Shown here one piece after another: positions 37,262 through 50,011 of a DNA stretch of 64,000 nucleotides (the first letter of the stretch is position 1; the number at the start of each line of letters is the position of its first letter). This stretch comes from Paulownia fortunei (taxonomy: Eukaryota; Streptophyta; Magnoliopsida; Lamiales; Paulowniaceae). Below the pieces are notes generated by a model. That model ran no database searches, was not told where the DNA came from, and worked only from the letters and a program-made list of their open reading frames with translations. Position numbers and translations under genes: made by a program. Where the stretch lies: contig CM033124.1 of the NCBI GenBank assembly GCA_019321725.1, positions 13,826,001-13,890,000 on the forward strand. The letters are read 5' to 3'.

Positions 37262-37857
37262 ATATTATTTATCAAATTAATATTTAAATAGGTAGCATGA
37301 AATTTTATTGGGATTCAATCCTCTGCGCCATTGCACGAGGTTCACTTAAAAAAAACCTTGTGTAACCATTGATGACATTTTTTACAATATGGTCCAAAGC
37401 CATAAAAAAAATTGGTACCAAATTCACTCTTTCATAAACATCATATATTTCCACGACATCATTGAGCATACCAGCTTGTTCTTCCTCGTCACCAATACGC
37501 TTCCCACTCCACCACCGACTCTCATCATTGTACTCCGTAATGTAATATATACATTTACATATCTATATATATATATATATATATATATTATACATATGTA
37601 TATGTCATTATCATGTACTTTTCATCACTATGTTACTAAAATACAGAGTTTTAGCTGACTAAAACGGGGCTTAAGCCCGTTTCGACGCCCCTGGTTTTCA
37701 CCTCCATCCCCTTTGATTAGTTACACATAATGGAGAGTGTGTTTGGTACGTTCCAAATTTTATTTTTTTTATGTTTCATCTCATATCTACGTCATAATAT
37801 ATATTAAATATATGAAATATTTTTTTTAAATATATATCTGATCATGCATACGAAGAA
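37262..37857. other. Intergenic stretch with (AT)n tract
   Basis: Contains (AT)n at about 37563-37588 and a GC-richer segment at 37650-37720. No gene is supported. Confidence 0.45.
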
Positions 37858-38136
37858 GGTGTTTGTCGTTTGATTTACAATATTTTTTTGGAGTTTATAA
37901 AATATTAGATCATATTTTAAAAATAAATCTTTAAAATATTTGAATAAAATAAAATCATTGAACTTAGTAATGATATTTTTATAATTAAGATTATCAAAAT
38001 TAAAAGAATTTATTAAAATAAGATTTTATTTTGAAAATATGCTGGGGTGTGCTTATTTTTTTTAAGAGTTTATAAGTTCTCCTATAACTTCTCTTTTTAA
38101 GCTTATAAGCTCTTTCAAAAATATTTACCAAACACT
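37858..38136 (+). mobile_element. AT-rich MITE, family 3, forward copy
   Basis: Inverted ends begin GGTGTTTGTCG... and AAAGTGTTTGGTAAATATTT, followed on both sides by 'gagtttataa' or 'gagcttataa'. The interior 'attatcaaaattaaaaga' is shared with the reverse copy at 7792-8139. A target duplication is not evident. Confidence 0.45.
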
Positions 38137-39683
38137 TTTTGAGAGTTTATAAACTCTTAAACAGTAAAATTATTTTAAAAAACTTATAAGTTATTATGAA
38201 ATAAAATACAAGATAAAAAACTAAAATGGAAGAAAAGAACGAAGGTGGTGTTTGGCAATTAATCACAAGTTTTGGATTGGTTTTGGTAATATTTAAAGAA
38301 CTATTATACGTATACAAGAAAGTTTTGTTTAGCTTCAAATCGGGTTAGAAAATTGCCAACTGCATATCCCTGTTTGTAATCTTAATTATGTTAGAACAAT
38401 ATAGCTTCCATCTGATTAGTTCCATTGCAAAATTTAATTCTGCCTTAAATTTTAAAAACGTGCTGAAATAAATTTACAATTACTACAATATATAGTCGAT
38501 AAGCAGTATTATAACTTAATATAGTATTTTGTTTAGATCCATAATTAATATGAGTTTGAACTAAAACGGACATTTCTAAGTATCGAAATATTTTAACAAA
38601 AGAACTTAGTTCAAATTACAAGTCAGTTTTTAGACATTGTTGATTTCATTACAAGAAGATGGATTCAATTGATCATTGATTTCATCAATAGTTTTAAACA
38701 TTTTTTAAAAAATTAATCAAATACATATCATTCATTATATTTAAATTAATTTTAAACTTATTAAAAATACGAATAATTACATGTTCATTGCATCAATATA
38801 TCAAATATTAACTGAAAAAACTATTTTGTAAATAAATTAACATCTACATTTATGGGATTTGAACTTAAGAATTTTTAATATTGAACCGCATTATTAATAA
38901 GTTTAAATCACAATTTCACACTTGATAAGACCTGGCATTAATAAATCTAAATCTAAATAGATTGATTTGCAGGAAAATTTTGCAATATCACTATTACAAG
39001 TTAAGGGGTTGAAATTTTTGGTGCCTGTGGGTGGCCTTATGCAAGGTCTTTTTTTTTTTTTTTTTTTTTTTTTGGGTTTGTAACTAAAAAAGGCTATGTT
39101 CGGTATCATATTTTTGTTATTTTTAATTTATTTTTAAAATAAAATTGAATATATATATATAGTATTTTAAACACATATATTTTTTAATAAATATATTTTT
39201 CAAAAATATATTTTTCAAAAATAAAAGAAAACAATGCCAAAAAAGTGCTTTGCTTTTTTGGTCCCACGAAAGGGCCATACAATAATATTAGGACCGAGAC
39301 ATTCCTCCAAAGTCCCCCAAGCCGGCTGAGATAACAAGAGCTCGGCTGAGACGCAGCCAAGAGAAACAACTAGGAATTAAATGGCAGCTCACATTGGGTG
39401 GTTGTGATGGAACGTGGGCCCACTAAATTATGTGTAGTTCAGTTCAACGATTCAGTAGTCTGGCGTGTGGGCTTCCTGATATTTTTGAGTTTGAGCTTGT
39501 TTGGCTTCCATTAGTTGTACATTTGGCATTCCAATGTGCTACGAATTTAGATTGTACCTCGGGGTTATCATACAAGCTAGAGATGGAGGTATAAGTGGAG
39601 GCTTTCAAACATTATGGAGGCTAAGGAATAGATTGATTTTTTTATCCATTAGCATTTTAAACCTTTTTCATGCAAGTTCACGC
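38137..39683. other. Intergenic region with T25 run and GTGGGCCCAC palindrome
   Basis: A T25 run lies at 39049-39073. A GC-richer block at about 39230-39450 contains GTGGGTCC-like text and the perfect palindrome GTGGGCCCAC near 39414, the core of a TCP-type binding site. No gene is recognised. Confidence 0.4.
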
Positions 39684-40076
39684 CCATATTTTTAAATTTG
39701 GATTTTATATTTAATTAAAAATTTAATATCGTTTCGATTCGATTAGCTATATAAAATTATATTATTGATTTGATCAGTTAAAAATAGAATAAAATTGATT
39801 TTTTTTATATATGTTTAAAAAATTTAAATTTAATATTTGATTATATTTATGTGTTTATATAAATTTTGTATTTTGTTAAATATTTTTTTAACTAATTATT
39901 TATTTATTTTTATATTTAAAATATATTGCATGATAATTAATTTATTATATTATCATTTTACATATTATAATAAGAAAATATAATTATTTTTATTAGATTG
40001 GTGTATCGTCCGACCGATTGAACCGCTAATTGATAGTAATATTAGTTTGATCATCAGTTTGATCATGGAAATACTG
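39684..40076 (+). mobile_element. hAT-like MITE, family 1, copy E
   Basis: Flanking 8-mers GTTCACGC (39676-39683) and ATTCACGC (40077-40084) agree at seven of eight positions. The right end CATGGAAATACTG matches copy D's ATGAAAATACTG. The interior follows the family order. Length is 393 bp. Confidence 0.75.
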
Positions 40077-42192
40077 ATTCACGCTAAAAAAAAAAATCAT
40101 TTTGAATATTACATTGTAATTTCATAGTTTACTTTACATAATACATTACTAGGCAATGGAGAGGATCTGATTTTGGACTCGCTTAAATCCGCTGTCCTAA
40201 AATGGGTTTTATCAATATAAATATGTATGGGTTGGACCTTATATTTTTATTTATAAATCCAACTCAGATCCAATTTGTTTAATTTATGTATATATATTTT
40301 TTAAATTTATTATATAAATATTTATGTGATGTGTTTTTTTAAAACAAAAAATTAGTAGTAGGATTTTAGATAATATATTTTTATATAATTTTAAAATTAT
40401 AAAGAATGTCTAATGAATTTATCTACCGAATTCTAATTTGGATGGGTTTGAGTCTTCAATAATTTTTGCGGAACGAGTCTAGAATTTTGGTATATCCAAT
40501 CTAAACCTGAATCATTATCAATTTTATATATCATTTATGCATGTTACGTATATATATAATTAATTTTAAATATATATTTTAAAAAAATATTTTATGTACA
40601 TAATATATATAATTAAATATAAAATATAATACAAAGTTATAATGGAACGCCCAAACTGCAAATTTTTAACCTTATTGATCAGATATTTATCATTTAAAAA
40701 TTAGTGAAAAAGAAAAAATGATAAATAAATTAAAAAAATGCAACCAAAAGTACCCTGATGTGGGACTAAGAATCTTTCCGTGGGGTATATATGCACATGA
40801 CATCATTGCCCCCGTCCGAACGGAATGGGTGGTCAGGGAAACGCCGTTTCACAATGACGTGGCAATGTCTGGATGGATGAATTTTACGTCAACCAATGGC
40901 ATTGCGGAGCCCGTACTATTTCTTGGGTCCCGCCAACCACATAACCTTACGGCGTACCTACTCCAACATCGGTCTTCCCTACATACGCGGAGGGCTATAT
41001 TCTTTTTCTCCTGCAATTTTTATTGTGTGTGGGCCCTCGCGGATGTCGCTTTGGGTGCTTCCCAAGTCAAGCACTTAAAAAGACAATTTTATCCTCATTG
41101 CTCGAAATTGTGACAACCAACCCCCCTCCCATCCTCTCCCCTTTTATCTTGATAGTTCAAAAACTTTCATATAATTTTTATATATTGAAAATATTTATTT
41201 AGATAATTGTTGTTTTCCAAATACTTAGGTTATTATTATTGATAAATTGTGCCATTTGTTTGAGAATTCAATATGTTTTCACTCTTAATTTTTTTTTTTG
41301 ACAGTTAGTTGAAGTTATTTTTTTCGTTTCGTATATTATATTAATAGTTTTTCTATTGGGAGAAATTTATAAATTTTAATATTTTTTGTTACTCTTATTT
41401 TATTATAGCCATAGATAAAGTGTATACTATGGGGTTGATTGCAAATTCTACTTGTGAAAGTCAATAAAAAAATTATACTTGGATTCCAAAATGTTTAATA
41501 TTGACTTTTCCACCTTCATGAATTACTCAAGTTTTTTTTTTTTCTAAAAAAAGTAAATTTACCACAAAAAAATACTTACTACATTTTATAATCACCATCT
41601 CCTAAACTAAATGGAAGTATAAGAAATTACAAATGAATTTAACAAAAATAAATAAATAAATAAATAAATAACAGATAGCCATTTAATTATGTTGAAAAAC
41701 CAACATTATAATGGCAGGAAAAGATGTGGAATCATCACCCCAAAAATGGCTAAACAGGAGTGGGGAAAAACTATGCTCTACCAACGTTCGTAAATTTCAA
41801 GCCAATGGCAATTGAAAGTGCCAGAGAAGAAAATGCAATATATAATACACTAATATGATATCATTTGCTTAATATATATATATATATATATATCAAGCTA
41901 GCTACATATTAAACTTAATTAAAACATACAACTTAATAAGATGATGGTTAGCAAATTAAAATTTCAAAGATAATTTCCTGCAAAATTCAAAGCTAGTGAA
42001 CTTTAATTGTTTGGTAACATAAGTAAATTTAAAATAATCTAAATAATATGTGTAAAGAAAAATCAATGAAAGTAAAAGATATTAAGAATGATTCAAGATA
42101 TTATATATATATATATATATATATATGTAGAGAGAGAGAGAGAGAGAGATTAATAATACCATGTAATTATGTTGAAAAACCAACACTACAAT
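40077..42192. other. Intergenic region, promoter-like island at 40.76-41.11 kb
   Basis: 40150-40530 resembles an old AT-rich repeat with 'ggtttgagtc'-type ends. The block 40760-41110 is distinctly GC-richer. It has TGACGTGGCA near 40856, ACGTCAACCAATGG near 40888 (ACGT core plus CCAAT box) and GTGGGCCC near 41028. A 131-codon frame there has no family features and I reject it as a gene. (AAAT)n lies near 41648 and (AT)n near 41874. Confidence 0.4.
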
Positions 42193-42730
42193 CAAGAATG
42201 GAGCTGAAAATAGATATGAAGGAGGACTAGATTTATTTTTCTTCAAAATACTAAATAAAGAGATATTTTTAATTTTTAAGAAAGGCAAATTTTTGAAATT
42301 TAATAATTTTAAATATAAAATTTATACTAATTTAAAAATTTTATAAAATTAAGGGAGAACAATCCCCTCCCCTGTTCCCTAACTCCGTCTCTGACTACAA
42401 TGATTGGAAAAGATATTATATCATGTTGAAAATGAAAAATACTTACATATATCAAACGTTCAACCAATACTAGATGTATGAGAATCCGGCCACATCTTTA
42501 CAATATTAATACTACTATTAACATAAAATTATTCTCATCGTTTGGTATAAAATGTATAAAAATATTGTATATAAAATTTTCCCAAAAATTGGTTAAATAG
42601 GAGTTGGCTAAGTTCTTACGTATCTACCCAACACCAATTGAAACTTGAAAGCACAATACAAGAGAAAAAAATGTAATTAAATAACTAATATGACACACAT
42701 ATGTACATATATATATATATATATATTAAA
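41690..42730. repeat. Local duplication, copies at 41690-41900 and 42160-42730
   Basis: Both copies contain, in order, 'aattatgttgaaaaaccaac', 'gaaaagat', 'cccaaaaatggctaaacagg' or 'cccaaaaattggttaaatag', 'caattgaaa', 'agaaaatg' or 'aaaaaatg', 'aatatga' and an (AT)n tract. The second copy is longer because a 201-bp transposon (42193-42393) and about 150 bp of other sequence were added or were lost from the first. Confidence 0.7.
42193..42393 (-). mobile_element. hAT-like MITE with exact 8-bp duplication and an empty-site sister
   Basis: The ends are CAAGAATGGAGCTGA and, inverted, CAGAGACGGAGTTAG. The 8-mer ACTACAAT occurs at 42185-42192 and 42394-42401. The sister copy near 41700-41720 reads 'aaccaacattataatggcag' without any insertion. 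The element is a relative of those at 12449 and 56292. Confidence 0.85.
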
Positions 42731-45700
42731 ACTATTTCCCATTTTTGAATCATTAAAGTACTTCTTTTTAGGGATTTTTTTCAGTAATATTTTGCTAAAA
42801 TTAATAGTGAGCATATTTGATTTTTGTTGTTTGTTTGGACCACAACCAAAAGAGAAAACAAAAGAAAAATATTTTCTTCGTAATAAACACTAGAAATATC
42901 TATGGAGTACTTATACCTATAATGAGTACATGATACTCAAGTATAGAGTATGAATACATGTAAGCCATAATTAATGGAGATATTCACATACCTCATCATT
43001 ATTTTGTAGTGCCCAATTTATAAATGAGAAAATAATATTTTGCCAGCATATTTTACTAAATAATTGTTATTATACACATATACTGTCTGTAAAAATAATA
43101 TATGAATTAACAAAAATAATTTGAACATGGGATCTTTGTCTCCTGCCATAAAAATATCCAAGTAGCTATTTAATTTTGAGTCCTTTCTTAAAACTTGTTT
43201 ATGATTTGACCGATTTATCATGTAGAACTATAACTTGAGTACTTTTTATGATATATATTGATGACCTTTTTACCCATAACATAAATTATTATTTGTACAA
43301 ACTATTAGAAAAAATGTTCCCAGAATAAGTATTAGATTAGACAATATGTGTCCCTTTCATTAATTTATGCCACGAAGAGACAGAAACCATTGATTAACTT
43401 GATTTTGTGGCTGAATCATTCTGATTTGTTGACTCTGTATTAAAGAAATTATTAAGTAATAGTCAGGCCTTTAACATAATGATTTACTCAATTGTTTTCT
43501 TAAATATCTTTCTCCCGTTTTTATCTAAAATATTGCAATTCAGAAGGTGTTTTATCTTTCATTTCAGGTTATTCAGGTTATGAATAAACGTAAAGTATTT
43601 AAATATTTTCTTCAATAAATATTTAATTATGAATCACATACATTTGACATGTATTCGTAAAATAAAATAATAATAAAACAAAAATTGAAACAAATGATCT
43701 AAAATGAAGAAATGATACTTAATCTTTGCAATTTATTTTAGGCCTTGGAATGTTGCTTGTGGACCAGAGCAACCGTCAAAAGCAAGTTTGTGGTGTATAT
43801 GAGACATGTATTTTACCACGTATTCACACATAAAAATATGGGTCTAATATACCATCTATTAAACCCATAAGGAAGTAGCCCAAAAGGAAAAATAGAAAAA
43901 TGGGACATGATAATAAATAGTTGACATTATATATGACTCTCATTTTGAAAATATAGTATATTTCATTTTCAATATACATGTCTCCTATTTGATGTTTGAA
44001 AACCATTCATCAATGAGGGAGGATCTTGGCAAATCGGGTTCGGGTCGGGAGCTTTAACACTTTTTAGGTATTTATCATTTTTTCTTTTAAAATTTGGCTT
44101 ATTATTTTTGTTATATCTGTAATTATATTGTATGTACTTCTCATGTACTTGATGGGCACAAAAAATTGTCATAGTAACACATTTTAGATGTGCGCATATG
44201 AATGGAACTAATTATACTACAAAGGCTTGTCAAACAAGTGTATGATTGACCTCTTTTAAGCCCACAAATGTATGAACATTTTAAGTTAAGATTAATAGAG
44301 ATTATAATTTATAAATACATAATATTGATTATTTTATATAATTTGTAGCTACGATTTAACGGTCCACTATGAGAAGAAATAAGGGTTAATAAGAGTGGCA
44401 AAATTAATGATTATAATTATATTCATAAGCTATTTTGCAATCATTTTATGTAAGGTTTCAGAATGAATTGCAATCAAAATCGAAAAGCACAAGAAAAAGA
44501 AAAAGAATAACACTACAAGAACTATGGGTGTTTGGGTCGGGTCCGACCCTAATAAAAATATGACCCTTATTAACAAGGGTAAAATAGACAAATCGTGTTT
44601 ATACACTTCAAATTTATTGTTCAGGTTTTCTAGCCCAGCCCATGTTGTTTGCTAACATAAAATAAGCCCAAACCAAACCCGAATTCCAGTTCGAAATGGA
44701 GTTAAAAACAAGTCACAAGCCGGCAAAAGAGCCAGCTTGAATCCAATATAATTTCAGACCCTTTATAAATCCAACTCCGATGTTTGGATTCAGATTTGGT
44801 GTCCATGAACTACGAGTCCGGGCTGAAGATAGTTACTTAGCAAGATACCCGTGGGCCCAACCCGACTCAACTCAATTAATTTTGCGTAAGATTGGGTTTT
44901 AAGATGTTTTTGGGTTGTATTGGGTTAAGGTGGATCTAGTTGGATTGTGAGTTCAAAGTGGGTCAAACAAAAAGAACCTAAAATCTAGTAGTTTAAAAAA
45001 AATGGATCTTTTAACTATTTTTTTTTCTACTTTTTATGGAATTCTAATACACACTTCCACGCCTATAGTTATACATAACTAAATAAAATGGCCAAGTGGG
45101 TTGGTGATCCAAAATGGGTCCAATCCCAAAAAACCTAAGGTTGAGTATTTTAAAAAAAGATTAAATTTTATATTTTTCTTCTACTTTAACAAAATTTTAA
45201 GCCAGCCCCGATCACATCTCTAATTATATCTATTAGCAAAATAACTGAAATATACTTAAAAGATAAAAAGTAATACAGATAAGCATGAAAATTTATAAAA
45301 CATTTCTAAATGATAAAAATAAATATGAGCATGTAAATGACTAAAAACCATAACCGATTATCATGTAAATGACTAAAACACCCCCATGAAGCTAAAAAAT
45401 CATAGACTTGTAAAATTACAAAAAGCATCTCATCAAAGTGACATTTGAGCATGTATAATTACTACAACACGCATTGATAATTAAAATAACATATGAATAT
45501 AAAAAAATGATTAAATACATTAATTAAAACCTCAATTAATTAATTTATTTGGTGTTGAAATGTTACAATTATAAAGGTATAGTTAAAGGTTGTGTATGGT
45601 ATTACTATTATCTTTTAAATACTTTCATTAAGCAAAATGAATCATTTTTTTATTTTATTTTATTTGGCATTGGACCCGTCCAAGAACTCAATTCCTGTAC

Positions 45701-45966
45701 CAAAAATTAATCATCTTATTTCCTTCTGTTTGCTCGTTAATATACCAATTAAATTATAAATTATACCAAATAAAACAATTTTTAAGAACTTTGTTAAGAT
45801 TTGAGTGGAATATAAATTATAAGAAGAAAAAATACATAAAAATCACGGGGAAAAACAATTCTAATGTAGCGTTCATTAATTTCTGTCATAATGGCATGAC
45901 ATTTACAAAATTAATCAACTAATAAATCGCTAAAAAAAATAATTCATAACAACAAGACGTGTAACA
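42402..45966. other. Intergenic region 3' of the pectinesterase gene
   Basis: AT-rich DNA with (AT)n near 42709. The section 44510-45220 has many 'gggtcggg' and 'cccaacccga' stretches typical of decayed repeats, including a small hairpin ACCCTTATTAACAAGGGT near 44563. No gene is supported. Confidence 0.45.
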
Positions 45967-48900
45967 TCACAACCCGGCGATAAATGGAACCCCAGTGGAA
46001 GGCAGCCATGCCCGACCCGCTATAAGGCTCGCCACCGTGAACCGGGACGCTACATTCGGACTCGTTATAACATGGTAACCGGGCCACTTGACCCGGTTTA
46101 TCGTGGAACCACCCGGCCCGAAATTCTGGTACTCCCCATAATACAAAGTACTCAACGCGAAATTCGAATCCTCCCACATTGACCACCCCTCGGGGCTCAC
46201 CAAACCGTCGAGAAAAGTCTTCATAATCACGGTCCGAGAGTATTGCTGCCAGGGCCGGCCCAAATAAGTTTTAAACGAACTGACGACGGGTTTGAGGTCG
46301 GGTGCGGGCATGATTCGGGAGTTGTGGATGGATATACCAGTGTTCTGGAACGGGTCGCCTCTGCCCTGGGCAGTGATGACGTTGGCCTGACCGACCAAGG
46401 GTTTACGAACGTAGATGATGCAGTTTTGGAAGACGACGGCGGCGTTTCCGAAGATGAAGTCGATGGTGCCGTAGATGTAGCAGGATTTGTAGAATTGGCG
46501 CTGGGCGTGGACGAAGAGAGTATCTTGGTATCCCTCGAATCCGCAGGCGTAGAAGACGGAGAGGTCGGAGGCTGAACGGAGGGCCACCGCCTGCCCGCTT
46601 TGTGGCCCGGCGGTGTTGCGGAATGTGATTCCTCGGGCTATGAATCCGATGCCATCAATCCCTGAATTGATGTCAAATTCGAGTAGTCAGCTTTTACCTT
46701 ATTTTTATTTACAAAAAAAAAAAAAAAAAAACTCCATGCAAAATTGGATCTAATATTTTAATTTGATATTTTATTTTATATTATATTTTATAAATATATA
46801 ATCAAATGATATTATTTATAAAAAATATATATTTTAAAAAATATTTTTTATTTATTATACAATACAAAATAAAATACTAAATTGAATAAAATGCGAATCA
46901 AGAAATTGCTATGGGAAAATGGTACAATTTTTCTAATTATGGTGTTATGCCATGTTACACAAGATATATTATTTTGACATGATTCTTATCATTTAATATA
47001 AAAATACTAAGAATTTTCTTATTTAAAGTGAAACTATTTAATAATATTAATTGAATGGCATATTGGTTTTATTGATATAATTAAGTTTTAGACTATAGCT
47101 TTTGTTCCAAAGTATGATTTAAAAGTGTAGTCAAGTTGATTGATTAATAACACTATTTGGACATTTAATTTTAAACAGAATATTAGTAAAATAAAGTGTC
47201 AAATAATTTGAAGTTTAAGCTACAGGTTAATTAGAATAATCACAAATGAACATTTTAATTAAACCCTTAGATAACTTCATGCAATTGATTGATTCAAATG
47301 CAAAACACTTCATTGGATAGAAAGAAGAATCTTGGGCATCAAGATAAGTATGGTGATCATGAAGTAATTTTTTATGGTATTTTTACACTTTTATGATAAG
47401 TCTCAAGTTTTTACGTGCAATTAATGTAGCTTAAAGTTAATTGAGATTAAAAAGGAGATTAAAAAATGTATTGGAGCAGAGCTTGACTAGCAAGTTGTCA
47501 CTATACAGAATAATTTCATTGAATTACTCCTCAAAGTCAACTATATGGATTCCTCTATTTAAGTTATTAACTTCTCATGTTCATTCTGCAACATGTTAAT
47601 GAAACAAATTAATGAACCAAAAAATAAAAAAATACTAAAATAGATAGGGCTCTGATTCAAGATTTGCTACTTCTGAGCTCATTAAATCTCCAAAAAAAAA
47701 TTTAAAAAATGCAGAGAATATTGCACGTGAGAGGTAGTGAATGCAGCATGACTTCTAATTTTACACTTCTACGGTAATGCGGCTAAAATATTTGTTTTTA
47801 TTATAATGTTGTATTGTTGCATAATGTATATGTATGTCACATATATGATTATTTTCTAATATATATTTAAAATATATATTTTATACATATGACACGTAAT
47901 ATGTAGTAAAAGATATAATATAAAATCACAATAAAAAAAATTAAATTATCCTTAATGCCCTGAATTAGCCCGTTTTTATTCAATTTAAGCATACGATGAG
48001 TCACAATAGAAAACTAATTAAAGTAATATACTTTTTGAAATGTGATTTTGGGATTATTACCACTATGAAACATAATTTTATGCTTGGATTTCACTTTAAA
48101 GAAAAAAATATAAAATTGTATCAATTGAAGTGAAAAAAAATGATAATTTTTGTGACCGAAATTCAATGTTCAAACATAGCTTCCAAAGTTGCAGTCAAAA
48201 CGTAAATCATAGTTAGTTTCTCAAACAAACTTTGCCAAATTCCTCCTTAATTACTTGCTTTCTTAGAATCAATCAATAGTATGAAATTAAAAAATTTCAT
48301 TTCAGATTTCGTATTTTAATTTCATGTTTCATCTTATATTTTATATTATATTCAAATTTATATTTAAAAAATTATTTTATATATTATATGAAATATGAAA
48401 GAAAAAGATAAGCTAAAAACCCTAAACTACAAAGTGGCGAGACTTACCAACAGTTGCAGAACTGTAAGTAGTGAAACCCGAAGACACGCTCCGGCTGCCG
48501 GTGATCACAGTGTACCTCAACCCATCCCCAACCAGCATCACCTTATTCATCGTCCTGCTTATCAGAACATTCTCTCTGTAAACCCCTCTCTTCACATACA
48601 CAACAACCCTCCCATTCCCAACCCGCCTCGACGTCGCATAGTTTATCGCCGCCTGAATCGACCTGAAATGCCCCGACCCGTCTTTAGACACGACAACATT
48701 CGCCCTCGACGCCAACTGCAAATCCTGCAACAGTTTCCTGTCCCCCCTCGAGACCCAACCCGGAAACCCATGATCATTGGCATGATAATTTGAGGAGTTG
48801 TCCAGGAGAGCCCCATTTGTGGCTAGACTGTTGCTTATCAGCTCAGAAACATTTCCCGACAGAATCGGGGAGCTGAATTTCGTGACGTTGAGATCGTGGG

Positions 48901-49366
48901 AACCTGAGCGGCAGATTTCGATGTTGGTCAGCGCTGTGCTGAGCCATGTCTGCGCGTCGAAATCTGTGAAGCTTGCGTTTGTTTGGATGCTTTGTAAAGT
49001 GCTGTTCAGTTGGAGGATTGTGTTGTCGATGAGGTTGTTGCAGTCTCTGTAGACAATCGCTTTTCTTTTGCTCCGGCAGCGGCTGCCGAGCTTGTTGGCT
49101 TGGGTTTGGGCATCCACGGCCCGCTCCAAGGCTGCTAGTATAGTCATGGTCCGAAAACCCTCCCTGGATTTCGGGCTGAACCTCTCCTGGTCCCGGCCCA
49201 TGAAGTAGTTACAGGGCTCGGGGTGGGGGGTGGTGCTGCACCACCAGTTGAGGCCCTTATTGGTAATTTCATCATCTGCAAATGTTTCATAGGAACATAA
49301 GAAAGAAAAGAAGAAGAAGAAGGTTGATAACAAGAAGGATTTGGAGATATTAGTTCTCATAGCCAT
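45967..49366 (-). CDS. Type I pectin methylesterase with pro-region inhibitor domain (2 exons)
   Basis: Minus-strand exons are 49366-48448 and 46661-45967, joined in phase 1 across a 1786-bp intron, giving 537 residues, normal for the family. A signal peptide (about 1-30) precedes a PMEI-like domain (about 40-200) with cysteines such as C43, C52 and C152. The subtilase-type processing motif RKLL is at 210-213. The pectinesterase domain (about 222-537) carries Q330 in GQAVALR, Q352-D353 in YQDTL, D374 in DFIFGNA and R442/W444 in YLGRPW: all known catalytic and binding residues are present. It removes methyl groups from wall homogalacturonan after export; the pro-region holds it inactive until cleavage. 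The start ATG sits in CACCATGGC, and the next M is two codons on. It stands alone on this strand, about 3.4 kb in all. Confidence 0.93.
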
Positions 49367-50011
49367 GGTGTACTTTTTTTGAAGAGTTTAATGTAGTATC
49401 ATGATAGGGGAATTTAAAGAGGTCTGAATTTCTTCTAGGGTTTTTCTCTTTATAGAACGAATTTGACAGTTGGCTTGTTTGAAATGGAGGGAAATGAAAG
49501 AGAAATAAATTGAATTAAAAAATTATTAAAGAATTCTTGATCAAAGTTGAAATTCGACTATCATTAAAATGACGAGATCCTTGTATCATGGATCACTGCC
49601 ATTACACTCAAGGGGGGTATGCATTTTTAGAGAGAGATTTTTCCGTATCATCGTGTCAAGTGCCATTGATTAGAACAAAATTGAAGATAGCATTAATTTG
49701 TTGGAAATGGGTGGCATCTATTCAGAAAAGTCTTACAATGATCCAATCATATCGCGTAAGAAATAAATGTATATTGTATGTTATTTTTTTAAGTTTCAAG
49801 ATTATTATTTTCTCAAATGTTTTTTTTTTTTTTGAGTTTTCATCTAGGTTCTCTCAATTATATAATTTAAGGGATGAAAATGGATTAATTATAAAAAACA
49901 TTATTGAAGTTTGATTTTTTTATAAAAGTACCTTTTAAAATTTATAAATTATAAATATCCTATTGATATGTATCTCTATTTCGTAAATTACACTTGTATA
50001 TTTAGGAAAGA
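49367..50011 (-). promoter_or_regulatory. Upstream region of the pectinesterase gene
   Basis: The first ~100 bases upstream (49367-49470) form the probable leader; 'ctttatagaacg' near 49449 on the plus strand gives no clear TATA on the minus strand by eye. The 108-codon frame at 49588 on the opposite strand looks non-coding. Confidence 0.3.

Noticed and set aside
40718..41113. 131-codon plus-strand frame in the GC-richer island
   Set aside because: It overlaps another open frame, has no recognisable domain, and its GC content comes with promoter-like motifs. I prefer a regulatory or decayed sequence.
46243..46575. 110-codon plus-strand frame inside pectinesterase exon 2
   Set aside because: It is antisense to the catalytic domain; the minus-strand protein has all expected active-site residues.
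48395..48793. 132-codon plus-strand frame over pectinesterase exon 1
   Set aside because: It is a shadow of the real minus-strand exon and is proline- and arginine-rich with no domain.
49588..49914. 108-codon frame upstream of the pectinesterase gene
   Set aside because: Low-complexity F/I/K-rich tail, no domain, and AT-rich composition typical of intergenic DNA here.
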